Shown piece after piece: positions 1 through 7,107 of a stretch of 13,184 bases of DNA. Position 1 is the first letter of the stretch. Each line of letters begins with the position of its first letter. Source of the stretch: Holosporaceae bacterium. GTDB lineage: Bacteria > Pseudomonadota > Alphaproteobacteria > UBA3830. The translations under genes and the position numbers were made by a program. The DNA is taken from assembly GCA_031265715.1 (NCBI GenBank), contig JAISCG010000110.1, positions 1-13,184 on the forward strand. The letters are read 5' to 3'. The notes beneath the pieces are model-generated. The model saw nothing but the letters and a program-made list of their open reading frames with translations, did no database searches and was not told the DNA's origin.

Positions 1-301
1 AGGCCAATAATATAACGTCTCCGGCGAAAAGAACATGACTTTCGACAAAAAACTTATTATCGTCGTACAAATCAACCCTCAGTTTACCTTTTTTGATAAC
101 CAGAACTTCCTTCGTGTAGAATATATTTCTCAAAGTGATATTGTGAGTGTGCGCTTTTATTTTTTTTCCCGCGGGATGTTTCATGTAGGCCAGTTGCTGC
201 GAAAAATCATTCGGAGTAAAAAATTCAACTCCGTCTTTTGAATAATCCGCTTTGATTATCAGAGCCAATATCTTGTTGTTATATGTTATCTCTTTGATCA
301 T
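1..301 (-). CDS. Cupin-fold protein of surface-polysaccharide clusters (3' end cut by window edge)
   Basis: I translated this gene by hand from the minus strand: an ATG at 301-299 opens an uninterrupted frame of 100 codons that runs off the left edge. The visible part starts MIKEITYNNKILALIIKAD and contains PNDFSQQLAYMKHP (about residues 32-45), an HTH pair (about 54-56), then beta-strand-like stretches ending in a GDVILLA segment (about 93-99). This pattern fits small single-domain cupins of roughly 130 residues that I recall from LPS and nonulosonate loci, so about 30 residues should be missing. Their biochemical role is not firmly established; sugar isomerisation or metal-dependent binding are possibilities. 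The upstream gap to the aminotransferase is 43 bases and holds a GGGAGA ribosome-binding site (314-319) 12 bases from the ATG, suggesting the same operon. The family call is fairly safe; the function is not known. Confidence 0.72.
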   Translation of the reverse strand, partial: MIKEITYNNKILALIIKADYSKDGVEFFTPNDFSQQLAYMKHPAGKKIKAHTHNITLRNIFYTKEVLVIKKGKLRVDLYDDNKFFVESHVLFAGDVILLA

Positions 302-344
302 CGGCTGAATTTTTCTCCCAAAAAACAACAAACTTTTTTTTATA

Positions 345-1652
345 TCAATTCAATCTTTTAAATCCGCTGTGGCAAATATTTCCGTTTATAAAACTCATCA
401 TTTCGGAACCGGACATGGAACACATTTTTGAAAAAGTTTCGTCAACGGCGTCGGCATAACCTTGAATATGATTATCTTTATGTGCGTAGGAAGCATAGTA
501 CAACGTGGAAGCTAAAAATCCGTGCGACAACATGAACTTAGTAAATACCGTTTTATACAGCAGCGGATTATCTGCGAGAAATTGAAAATGCCCCAGCGGA
601 TAAATACCTTCCACCGCTATTTGTATACCGTATTTGTCGGCTTTCTCTTTCCACAAATCTTGAACAGCCTTTCCCGCTTTTACTAAATGCGCCGGAACGT
701 CGAGGGCTTTCATTTTTTCTATGGTCGCCAGAGCTGCCGTCGGTCCTATTCTTTCCGTCCAATATGTACTTGAAATAAAAGAATCCTGCGCAGCCTGCAT
801 GACTTTTCTTTTTCCCACAACCGCTGCCATCGGATATCCGTTGGACATAGCTTTGGCGAACACGGCAATATCCGGCTCTATGTTGTAAATCAGATGAGCT
901 CCGCCAACGTTTAATCTGAAACCGGAGGTTACTTCATCAACAATAAATACCGCACTTTTTTCCGCGGTGAATTTTCTGATCGCATCAATAAAATCTTTGT
1001 TCGGAGGAGAATTACGAACCGTTTCCAAAACGACCGCTGCAACGTCATCTTCGTATTTTTTACTCAGCTCCAAAAATTCTTCCACATTATTGTAATTAAA
1101 CGGAACGGATGTTCCGAGCAGTTGCCTCGGGATTCCGCTCGGTTTTAAACCCGGCAGCAAATGGCCGTCCAGTGATTTATCGGAGGCTAAATTTGAGCTG
1201 ATATACCAATCATGCCATCCGTGATATCCGCAAAACAACACTTTATCTTTACCGGAAAACGCCCGCGCTATTCTCACCGCAACGCTGAGCGCCTCACCGC
1301 CGCAACGTGTAAATCTGACCATTTCGGACCAGGGATGGAGATCCGTGAGTAATCTCGCAAGCTCCACCTCTTCACAGCAATTTAAAGAAGACATGGAACC
1401 ACGGTCAACAGCTTTCTTTACCACAGCATTAACGTCGTCATCCGCAAAACCCAGCGCGCACGTCCCTATTCCCGCAGATATCATATCTGTGTATTTTCGT
1501 CCTTCTAAATCAAATACTTCACATCCTTTTGCCTCCGTGTAATAGTTTACCCACTCGTTCGGTAAAAACATCTCCGGACGCTTGGAAAGCAACTGAGTAC
1601 CGCCGGGAATCAGTTTTTTAGCTTCGCTGTACAGATCTTGATTCTTTGTCAT
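345..1652 (-). CDS. Class III PLP aminotransferase, glutamate-1-semialdehyde-aminomutase-like, sugar-cluster type
   Basis: A 435-residue fold-type I PLP enzyme of the class III (GSA aminomutase/ornithine aminotransferase) family. The N-terminal SEAKKLIPGGTQLLSKRPE resembles GSA aminomutase. YHGWHDWY (143-150) supplies the aromatic residue that stacks on the cofactor, IVDEV (237-241) carries the Asp that pairs with the pyridine nitrogen, and FAKAMSNGYP (265-274) carries the Schiff-base lysine, Lys267. The region after it, SSTYWTERIGPTAALAT, differs from the SGNPLAMAAG of true HemL, so a haem-pathway role is unlikely. Its place behind legF, a Gfo/Idh/MocA gene and a GNAT gene suggests it aminates a keto-sugar or a sugar substituent. 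It overlaps the GNAT gene by 35 bases, with an AAGGA site 8-9 bases before its ATG. All cofactor residues are present, so it should be active. The substrate is unknown; it is unlikely to be LegC, which belongs to the DegT family. Confidence 0.85.
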   Translation of the reverse strand: MTKNQDLYSEAKKLIPGGTQLLSKRPEMFLPNEWVNYYTEAKGCEVFDLEGRKYTDMISAGIGTCALGFADDDVNAVVKKAVDRGSMSSLNCCEEVELARLLTDLHPWSEMVRFTRCGGEALSVAVRIARAFSGKDKVLFCGYHGWHDWYISSNLASDKSLDGHLLPGLKPSGIPRQLLGTSVPFNYNNVEEFLELSKKYEDDVAAVVLETVRNSPPNKDFIDAIRKFTAEKSAVFIVDEVTSGFRLNVGGAHLIYNIEPDIAVFAKAMSNGYPMAAVVGKRKVMQAAQDSFISSTYWTERIGPTAALATIEKMKALDVPAHLVKAGKAVQDLWKEKADKYGIQIAVEGIYPLGHFQFLADNPLLYKTVFTKFMLSHGFLASTLYYASYAHKDNHIQGYADAVDETFSKMCSMSGSEMMSFINGNICHSGFKRLN

Positions 1653-2214
1653 GGAAATAATCCTTTTTTAGTATGGAATATCGATAATTATCACTGTATT
1701 TTCCGTCAAAATACACACCTTCTCTCACTTTACCTTCAAAAACAAATCCTGTCTTAATAAATAAATTTTGCATTCTGCCGTTAGATTCGTCTGTTCCGCC
1801 ATAGCATCTGTTCAAAAGAAGATTTTCAAAAGCGTATTTTAATATAACAAGTACGGCTTTTTCTCCTATTTTATTTCCCCAATAGCTTCTGTCTCCTATC
1901 ATAAGGCCGATTTCTGCACTTTTATTGCTTTGATTAATACTGTCTAACTTTATTGTTCCGATAAAAACATCGTCTCTGTTAAAGTTAATAAAAAAACCTT
2001 GGCAGTTTTCGGAAGTAAATCTTTTAAATGAATCATCAACAAAACTCATGGTCTTATTTTCGACGGCAAGATCTTCGGACATTATGGGAGCAACAACCGA
2101 CGGATCATTCAACCATTTCAGATAGGTATTTTTCAAATCAATGTTTTCAACAAGCTCCGAATAGCTGACCAATGTTACATCTTTCGTAAAATCATCGTAC
2201 CCGCGCAGTATCAT
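1618..2214 (-). CDS. GNAT acetyltransferase (RimJ/RimL-like)
   Basis: A 198-residue protein with the GNAT fold: residues 28-45 (LKNTYLKWLNDPSVVAPI) resemble the N-terminal helix of RimJ/RimL-type enzymes, IGTIKLDSI (85-93) and AEIGLMIGD (100-108) form central strands, and the acetyl-CoA loop lies at about 110-120 (YWGNKIGEKAV). GFVFEGKVREGVYFDGKY (156-173) is the usual C-terminal strand pair. It likely transfers an acyl group from CoA to an amine, plausibly on a sugar nucleotide as PseH does in pseudaminic-acid synthesis. Its ATG overlaps the stop of the Gfo/Idh gene as ATGA, and its last 35 bases overlap the aminotransferase, so the three genes look coupled. The coding region is AT-rich (1801-1860 has 17 G+C of 60). 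Acetylation of GlcN-1-P in the GDP route, or of an unrelated amine, are alternatives. Confidence 0.8.
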   Translation of the reverse strand: MILRGYDDFTKDVTLVSYSELVENIDLKNTYLKWLNDPSVVAPIMSEDLAVENKTMSFVDDSFKRFTSENCQGFFINFNRDDVFIGTIKLDSINQSNKSAEIGLMIGDRSYWGNKIGEKAVLVILKYAFENLLLNRCYGGTDESNGRMQNLFIKTGFVFEGKVREGVYFDGKYSDNYRYSILKKDYFHDKESRSVQRS

Positions 2215-3215
2215 CTGTTAAATCCGCCGTCGGAATTTTCGATTTCACCCAATATCTTCAAAACACCGATATCTTTTTCGATGGTATTCGGATACAACGA
2301 CCGATCATTTATGCCGTCAAAAAATGCCCTAATTTCATCAACATACATGCGTTCACCTATGTTTTCGTTATACCCCTTGGCGCTCACGGACATCGGCTGT
2401 TTAAAAAATATCCGGCGACCCGATTCGGCTTCGTAAAGTTCAATTTCTCTGTTGTCCCATCTCCATTGAATCTGCGCTTTTTCAAGATTGATAATGAGAT
2501 TTCTCACCGCATATCTCGCCGCAACATCCACCACCATGGAACCGACCATATCTTTGTAATCGAGCGTGAAAGCGTAGGTATCTTCTATCTCGCATCCCAA
2601 TTCAATCGTTTTCCTGAAGTAACCTTTTGTTTCTCTCGGAAAACCGAAGAAAGAGGTTATCCACGTCAACTCAAAGGGAACAATTTCCCTCGCTCCGCCG
2701 GTAATTCTATTGCCAACGTAGTAATCTTTAACGTCTTCCCAGGGATGCCAATCCGGAAGATATTGGCCGCTGTGATAGGAAAAATTACAAACCCTGCCGT
2801 ATTTTTTGCTGTTTATAATATCAAAAATATCTTTGACGGCATGGTGATACATCATTGTGCAGGACGGAGCGATAAATACATCCCGATCTTTGTTATAATC
2901 CCGAATTTTCAAAACGTCTTCCAAAACGACGCTTGCTTCTATAAAAACCGGCTTACCGTGGTCTATCGCTATTTTTGCTCCGATGCTGTGTTTGTCCGGG
3001 GGCAGCGAAACAATAACTGCTTTCACTTCTGAAAAATTCACATCATCAATATTTTTGAAAACGGAAATTCCGTACTTTTCGGAGGCTTCAATCCTTCTGT
3101 CTTCCCGCAAATCAAATCCGCCAATATTTCCTTTCTCTATTCCCAAAGATAAAAGACATCTTACCCTTCTTTTCCCCATGGATCCCAAACCTGTTACAAG
3201 ATATTTATTCACCAT
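2211..3215 (-). CDS. Gfo/Idh/MocA-family protein with altered catalytic motifs
   Basis: A 334-residue protein with an N-terminal Rossmann fold (GLGSMGKRR, 9-17) and the C-terminal alpha/beta domain of the Gfo/Idh/MocA sugar oxidoreductases. I start it at the ATG at 3215-3213 because a perfect AGGAGG (3220-3225) lies four bases upstream; an in-frame ATG at 3254 would add 13 unconserved residues inside legF. The canonical EKP lysine motif reads IEAS here (92-95), and the usual Asp-x3-His motif is replaced by GGAREIVPFELTW (173-185), so the normal catalytic lysine and histidine seem absent. It may still bind NAD(P) and a sugar, but redox chemistry is unproven. It overlaps legF by 7 bases and the GNAT gene by 4. 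I recall similar proteins near nonulosonate CMP-transferase genes, but no confirmed reaction. Confidence 0.82.
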   Translation of the reverse strand: MVNKYLVTGLGSMGKRRVRCLLSLGIEKGNIGGFDLREDRRIEASEKYGISVFKNIDDVNFSEVKAVIVSLPPDKHSIGAKIAIDHGKPVFIEASVVLEDVLKIRDYNKDRDVFIAPSCTMMYHHAVKDIFDIINSKKYGRVCNFSYHSGQYLPDWHPWEDVKDYYVGNRITGGAREIVPFELTWITSFFGFPRETKGYFRKTIELGCEIEDTYAFTLDYKDMVGSMVVDVAARYAVRNLIINLEKAQIQWRWDNREIELYEAESGRRIFFKQPMSVSAKGYNENIGERMYVDEIRAFFDGINDRSLYPNTIEKDIGVLKILGEIENSDGGFNR

Positions 3216-3925
3216 ATTTCCTCCTGCTTTTCCCTGAAAATCGCCTCGATACATATAAAATCCCAGATATCGTCAACTTCGTAATTCTGCCATCGTTCTA
3301 TTATATACGGCGTCATATTGGAAGTATAAATTTTGTTCGTCAACCTGAATGATTCGATTTTAATCATGTAAATCACCCCGTAGGGAAAATATGCGGTATC
3401 AAGATCCTGCCGCCTGGCGACAGCTCCGGTATTTTGAAAATACGACTCTATTTTCCCGTTTCGCAGTTTTTTTACTATCGACGGATGCTCCATATGAACT
3501 TCCCCGAGACTCAGCACTCCGTCCGTATCCGGATTTTCTATAGCTGCTTCTACTGCCGATTTTATATCATTTTTTTTTCTGAGCGGAGACGTCGGTTCCA
3601 GTAACACCATATAATCAAAAAATTCTCCCCTCGCTTCCAGTTCATCCAAAACATGTGCCACGACGTCGACAGAGGAGGAATTGTCCGCAGCCAATTTTTT
3701 CGGTCTTAAAAACGGAACTTCTATCCCGAAATCCGAAGAAACCTTTGCTATTTCCTCCGAATCCGTCGAAACAAAAATTTTATCAATATATTGACAATTT
3801 TTGGCCTGATCGATGGTTCGAGCGACTAAAGGCTTCCCGCATAAATCTCTGATATTTTTTCCGGGCAATCCCTTGGATCCTCCGCGAGCAGGAATAATCG
3901 CAAGAATCTTCTTATTGTTGTACAA
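3209..3925 (-). CDS. legF: CMP-legionaminate (nonulosonate) cytidylyltransferase, TTG start
   Basis: A 238-residue member of the NeuA/LegF/PseF cytidylyltransferases, which activate a nine-carbon sugar acid with CTP to give the CMP-sugar donor. The P-loop-like signature IPARGGSKGLPGKN fills residues 11-24, VSTDSEEIA (52-60) and LLEPTSPLR (108-116) are the nucleotide and substrate segments, and YEVDDIWDF (215-223) carries the acidic pair expected to bind metal. It is short and has no C-terminal hydrolase extension. The start is TTG at 3925-3923: AAGGAG (3932-3937) stands six bases upstream and no ATG precedes the conserved domain. It follows the PtmE-like gene by 13 bases. Close relatives act on neuraminate or pseudaminate; legionaminate is preferred because the adjacent synthase and epimerase look LegI- and LegG-like. 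Confidence 0.86.
   Translation of the reverse strand: MYNNKKILAIIPARGGSKGLPGKNIRDLCGKPLVARTIDQAKNCQYIDKIFVSTDSEEIAKVSSDFGIEVPFLRPKKLAADNSSSVDVVAHVLDELEARGEFFDYMVLLEPTSPLRKKNDIKSAVEAAIENPDTDGVLSLGEVHMEHPSIVKKLRNGKIESYFQNTGAVARRQDLDTAYFPYGVIYMIKIESFRLTNKIYTSNMTPYIIERWQNYEVDDIWDFICIEAIFREKQEEIW
3220..3225 (-). promoter_or_regulatory. Strong ribosome-binding site that decides the Gfo/Idh/MocA start
   Basis: On the minus strand AGGAGG lies four bases before the ATG at 3215-3213. It sits inside the last codons of legF, whose stop overlaps the new start by 7 bases, so termination and re-initiation are probably coupled. Confidence 0.75.
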
Positions 3926-3931
3926 TCACGT

Positions 3932-3937
3932 CTCCTT
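3932..3937 (-). promoter_or_regulatory. Ribosome-binding site supporting the legF TTG start
   Basis: AAGGAG on the minus strand, six bases before the TTG at 3925-3923 and just past the stop of the PtmE-like gene. A nearby GTG (3929-3927) is in another frame, so TTG is the best start. Confidence 0.7.
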
Positions 3938-3938
3938 C

Positions 3939-4988
3939 TTAAAATCTCACGTACCTAACGTCTTCTCTGGCTTTATTATAGTTTTGAGCGCTTCCTATAT
4001 CCAGCCAATATCCCATTATCGGGAAATATCCCACATGTTTATTTTTTTCCAACATAGATTTTATAAAATCCGTAACATCGAAAAATTCATTATTCGGAAT
4101 AAGATCGATATACTTTGCGTTAATCAAATAAATGCCCGCACTCGAGTGATACGCATAGGTCGGTTTTTCAACAAACGATTCCACCCTGTGATTATTGACC
4201 TCCAAAACCGCATAGGGAATATCTGTTTTGGTGTTAAACGTTGCAATGAGCATGTCCGCTTCGACTTTTTTATAATAACCGTAAAAATCATCAAAATTAA
4301 TATTCGTGAGAATGTCCGCATTCATTACCAGAATGTCTCCGTGGGCGAAATCCTTCACTAATTTTACGGAGCCGACAGTTCCCAGCGGCTTGTCCTCTTC
4401 GATATATCGAATATTCACATGCGGGTAACGGTTATCCAAATATTCTCTAATGCATTCTTTCATATGATTTACGGAAATATAGAAATTTTTCACTCCGTAT
4501 TTCATAAGTCTGTCTATATTGTGCGCGATCATCGGCTTTCCGTTCAAATCAAGCATCGGCTTGGGAACGTTATCTGTGTAAGGCTTGAGACGAATTCCTT
4601 TTCCCCCGGCCATAATTACGACGTCCAAAGGTAAAATCGCCCTTATATTTTTCAAATTTATAAAATTGATAACTTTCATATCTTCGGATACCAAAGGAAC
4701 CAACTTTATATCGGAGGATTTAAATTTTTTCACCTGATCATAGTCGTCAATATTCGAAAGATAGTGAAAATCTCTGCACATTACTCCCGACACGTTATCG
4801 TTCACCGAAGCCCCGCCTATCAGAGCCCGCCTGATATCTCCGTCCGTCAGCGAACCGATCACTCTGCAATCGTCGTCAATCACAAAAACGGTAAAAACTC
4901 CGTCGTCAACACAACCGTCTATTTTGCGAAGAGCATCGATTATGGTCGAATTTTTGTCGAGGGTATATTTCTGTAATTCCTTATTCAT
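3939..4988 (-). CDS. ptmE: CBS-domain sugar-1-phosphate nucleotidyltransferase, PtmE-like (probable GlcN-1-P guanylyltransferase)
   Basis: A 349-residue two-part protein. Residues 1 to about 115 form a CBS pair (VIDDDCRVIGSLTDGDIRRAL, then a second half ending near VPLVSEDMKVINFINLK). Residues 121-349 are a nucleotidyltransferase with VVIMAGGKGIRLKPYT (123-138), the following PKP (142-144), LGTVGS (202-207), MNADI (222-226), EKP (274-276) and the metal-binding GYWLDIG (326-332). This architecture matches Campylobacter jejuni PtmE (Cj1329), described as making the GDP-glucosamine precursor of legionaminic acid. The CBS pair may sense an adenine nucleotide and tune entry to the pathway, which is inference. 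The ATG overlaps the legG stop as ATGA. The base specificity (GTP rather than UTP or CTP) is taken from the family and not visible in the sequence. Confidence 0.82.
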   Translation of the reverse strand: MNKELQKYTLDKNSTIIDALRKIDGCVDDGVFTVFVIDDDCRVIGSLTDGDIRRALIGGASVNDNVSGVMCRDFHYLSNIDDYDQVKKFKSSDIKLVPLVSEDMKVINFINLKNIRAILPLDVVIMAGGKGIRLKPYTDNVPKPMLDLNGKPMIAHNIDRLMKYGVKNFYISVNHMKECIREYLDNRYPHVNIRYIEEDKPLGTVGSVKLVKDFAHGDILVMNADILTNINFDDFYGYYKKVEADMLIATFNTKTDIPYAVLEVNNHRVESFVEKPTYAYHSSAGIYLINAKYIDLIPNNEFFDVTDFIKSMLEKNKHVGYFPIMGYWLDIGSAQNYNKAREDVRYVRF

Positions 4989-6124
4989 TTTATCTCTAAA
5001 TTATAAAACTTCTTTTTCAGCAACTTCTTCGCATCAACTATTTTTAACACATTTATAATCCTGTCGGAGGTATTATTTTGACTGTAAACATTCACAACAT
5101 TTTTTAACATTTCCCGAAATTCCGGAGAGTACATTTTTTTCACGGCCTCCAAAATATCTTTTTTACGGCACTCGCAGTCCGTTACGGATTCTGCACGCAC
5201 CCTCCCCCTTTGTCTGTCCCCGATATTGATCGTTCCGATTTTAAAACTCGGCGCTTCTATGATTCCGCTCGATGAGTTGCCCGCAACTGCGTCAACAAAT
5301 TGCAGAGCAGAAAGATATGACAGCATTCCCATGGACGTAAATGCGACTGCGTTACCATGACTCAACACATAGTCGTCAATTAATCTGAATATTTCGTCGT
5401 TGCCCTCGTCCGAATTCGGTTTTGTAAAAATAATTTTTGTATCTTCCAATTCGGAAAGAGCCGAAAGCAACTCCCGAGTCTGCCGGAAAGCTGTGTCGTC
5501 TTCCAAAGTTACCGGATGAAATGTCACCAGTAAATTCTTTCTACCGAATTCAAATTTCAGTCGCTCCTCCAATTCTTTTTTGGAAAGCAGCCGAACTTTT
5601 TCTATATTCTCCACATTCAGAGAACCGACATTAAAAACGCGATCCGGATTTTCCCCAAGCTGAATAACTCTGTTTCGATATTCTTCACAGGAAACAAAAT
5701 GCAGATGACTCATTTTTGTAACGGAATGCCGAACGGCTTCATCTATGGCTCCCTCCGTGGATTCTCCTCCGCATATGTGCGCTATTGGAAGATTGTTCAG
5801 TATGGCCGCAACGGCCACGGCCATTATTTCGTATCTGTCACCGAGAATCAGAAGAACATCCGGTTTCAATTCGCAAAAAGCGTCGTAAAATTTCTCGGCG
5901 GCAACCGACATCGCTCGGACCGGTTTTTGTTCGATTTCTATGTCGATTTTTTTTGTAATCGGAGATGTAATTTCGCTGCAGGTATATCCGAATTTTTTCG
6001 ACAAATGCGTGCCGGTTACTATCAACTGCAATTCGAGCTCCGAATCGAGACTGATTTTATTAATCAAATTCGACATAATTCCGTATTCGGCTCTTGATGA
6101 TGTAACAACGCAGATTTTTTTCAT
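4985..6124 (-). CDS. legG: Hydrolysing NDP-sugar 2-epimerase, LegG/NeuC-like
   Basis: A 379-residue GT-B-fold epimerase of the UDP-GlcNAc 2-epimerase family. In the legionaminic route it inverts C2 of the nucleotide-linked 2,4-diacetamido-2,4,6-trideoxy-glucose and releases the free manno sugar for the synthase. Visible motifs are TSSRAEYG (8-15), TGTHLSKKFG (37-46), LGDRYE (94-99), HICGGESTEGAIDE (116-129), TFHPVT (201-206), GNSSSGIIEAPSF (282-294) and IGDRQRGR (301-308). These are the hallmarks of the hydrolysing NeuC/NeuC2/LegG group rather than the non-hydrolysing WecB type. Its ATG overlaps the legI stop by four bases. The substrate could be UDP-GlcNAc (true NeuC), but the neighbouring PtmE-like enzyme and LegI-type synthase favour a GDP-bacillosamine substrate. 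Confidence 0.86.
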   Translation of the reverse strand: MKKICVVTSSRAEYGIMSNLINKISLDSELELQLIVTGTHLSKKFGYTCSEITSPITKKIDIEIEQKPVRAMSVAAEKFYDAFCELKPDVLLILGDRYEIMAVAVAAILNNLPIAHICGGESTEGAIDEAVRHSVTKMSHLHFVSCEEYRNRVIQLGENPDRVFNVGSLNVENIEKVRLLSKKELEERLKFEFGRKNLLVTFHPVTLEDDTAFRQTRELLSALSELEDTKIIFTKPNSDEGNDEIFRLIDDYVLSHGNAVAFTSMGMLSYLSALQFVDAVAGNSSSGIIEAPSFKIGTINIGDRQRGRVRAESVTDCECRKKDILEAVKKMYSPEFREMLKNVVNVYSQNNTSDRIINVLKIVDAKKLLKKKFYNLEIK

Positions 6125-7107
6125 ATCAGCTCGTCTTCGGAATAGTCTCTCTGCGCAATCGTCCCCATAATCTCATCCCACTTCATCGGAGAAATTCCGG
6201 TGCCGGGACGTTTGGTCGCTAAATTTTCGGCGGAAAATATTTCCCCTTTTTTTATATCGCGTTTCGCCACCACGGATTTACGCACAATCGGAATATTTTT
6301 AATTTCACTTTCGGTGGGAATTTTTCTTCCGTCTCCCAACGCTTTTTCGATATTTCTGATTGCGGAAACCATTTGTTTCAGTTCATGCGGTTCAAGACTT
6401 GCCCTGTGATCCGGTCCGTCCGCATTTTTATCGAGGGTAAAATGTTTTTCGATCACGGTCGCACCCAGAGCAACCGCAGCAATGGCGACCTCGATTCCTT
6501 CCGTGTGATCCGAGTATCCGACCTCAAAACCGAATTTGTTTTTCAATGTTTGAATTGCTCTGAGATTCACCTCACTGAAAGGACACGGGTACTCCGTGGT
6601 GCAGTGCAAAAGACGAATTTCCCGGGAATCGACGAGCACTTTTACCGCCGCTTCGATTTCTTCAAGCGTCGCCATTCCGACGGATAAAATCACTTTTTTC
6701 CTAAACGAAGCTATCTTTCTAAGCAGCGGAAGATTTACGATTTCTCCGGATGGAATTTTAAAATATTCAACATCCAAAGATGCCAAAAAATCCGCGCTTT
6801 CGACGTCAAACGGAGAGGACAAAAACATTACTCCGCAATCTTCGCAATACTTTTTCATTTTTGCGAAATCATCGAACGACAACTCCAATTTTTTTATCAT
6901 CTGAAGTTGGTTTTCCTCCGCCCCGGTACGCTTTTTTTGATACTCGGCTTTTTCGGCGAATCTGCTGACGACATTTTCTGCTTTAAATGTTTGAAATTTT
7001 ACCGCGTCGCATCCCGCTTCCATCGCTTTGTCGATCAAATTTTCGGCTGACTCGACGGAACCGTTATGATTAACGCCGGCTTCGGCAATTATAAAAACTT
7101 TATCCAT
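6121..7107 (-). CDS. legI: N,N'-diacetyllegionaminate synthase, NeuB family
   Basis: A 328-residue NeuB-family synthase that condenses phosphoenolpyruvate with a six-carbon amino sugar to give a nine-carbon nonulosonic acid. The TIM-barrel domain (about 1-265) shows IIAEAGVNHNG (6-16), KFQTF (37-41), HCTTEYP (168-174), GYSDHTEG (197-204), EKHFT (220-224, metal ligand His222) and DHRASLEP (233-240, His234). The C-terminal SAF antifreeze-like domain (about 275-328) ends with KRPGTGISP (299-307), whose arginine contacts the substrate N-acyl group. KIPSGEI (117-123) fits the LegI group; NeuB and PseI differ at this loop, as I recall them. The gene begins 8 bases before the HisF-like gene ends, with AGGAA six bases ahead of the ATG. 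Neuraminate or pseudaminate synthase are the alternatives. Confidence 0.9.
   Translation of the reverse strand: MDKVFIIAEAGVNHNGSVESAENLIDKAMEAGCDAVKFQTFKAENVVSRFAEKAEYQKKRTGAEENQLQMIKKLELSFDDFAKMKKYCEDCGVMFLSSPFDVESADFLASLDVEYFKIPSGEIVNLPLLRKIASFRKKVILSVGMATLEEIEAAVKVLVDSREIRLLHCTTEYPCPFSEVNLRAIQTLKNKFGFEVGYSDHTEGIEVAIAAVALGATVIEKHFTLDKNADGPDHRASLEPHELKQMVSAIRNIEKALGDGRKIPTESEIKNIPIVRKSVVAKRDIKKGEIFSAENLATKRPGTGISPMKWDEIMGTIAQRDYSEDELI

Noticed and set aside
35..241. Short plus-strand open frame at the left edge
   Set aside because: The opposite strand encodes a recognisable cupin over the whole stretch, which explains the open frame.
2466..3032. Open frame of 188 codons on the plus strand
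   Set aside because: Antisense to the Gfo/Idh/MocA gene, with no family features.
3813..4361. Open frame of 182 codons on the plus strand
   Set aside because: Antisense across the legF start and the PtmE-like gene; no domain and no good ribosome-binding site noted.
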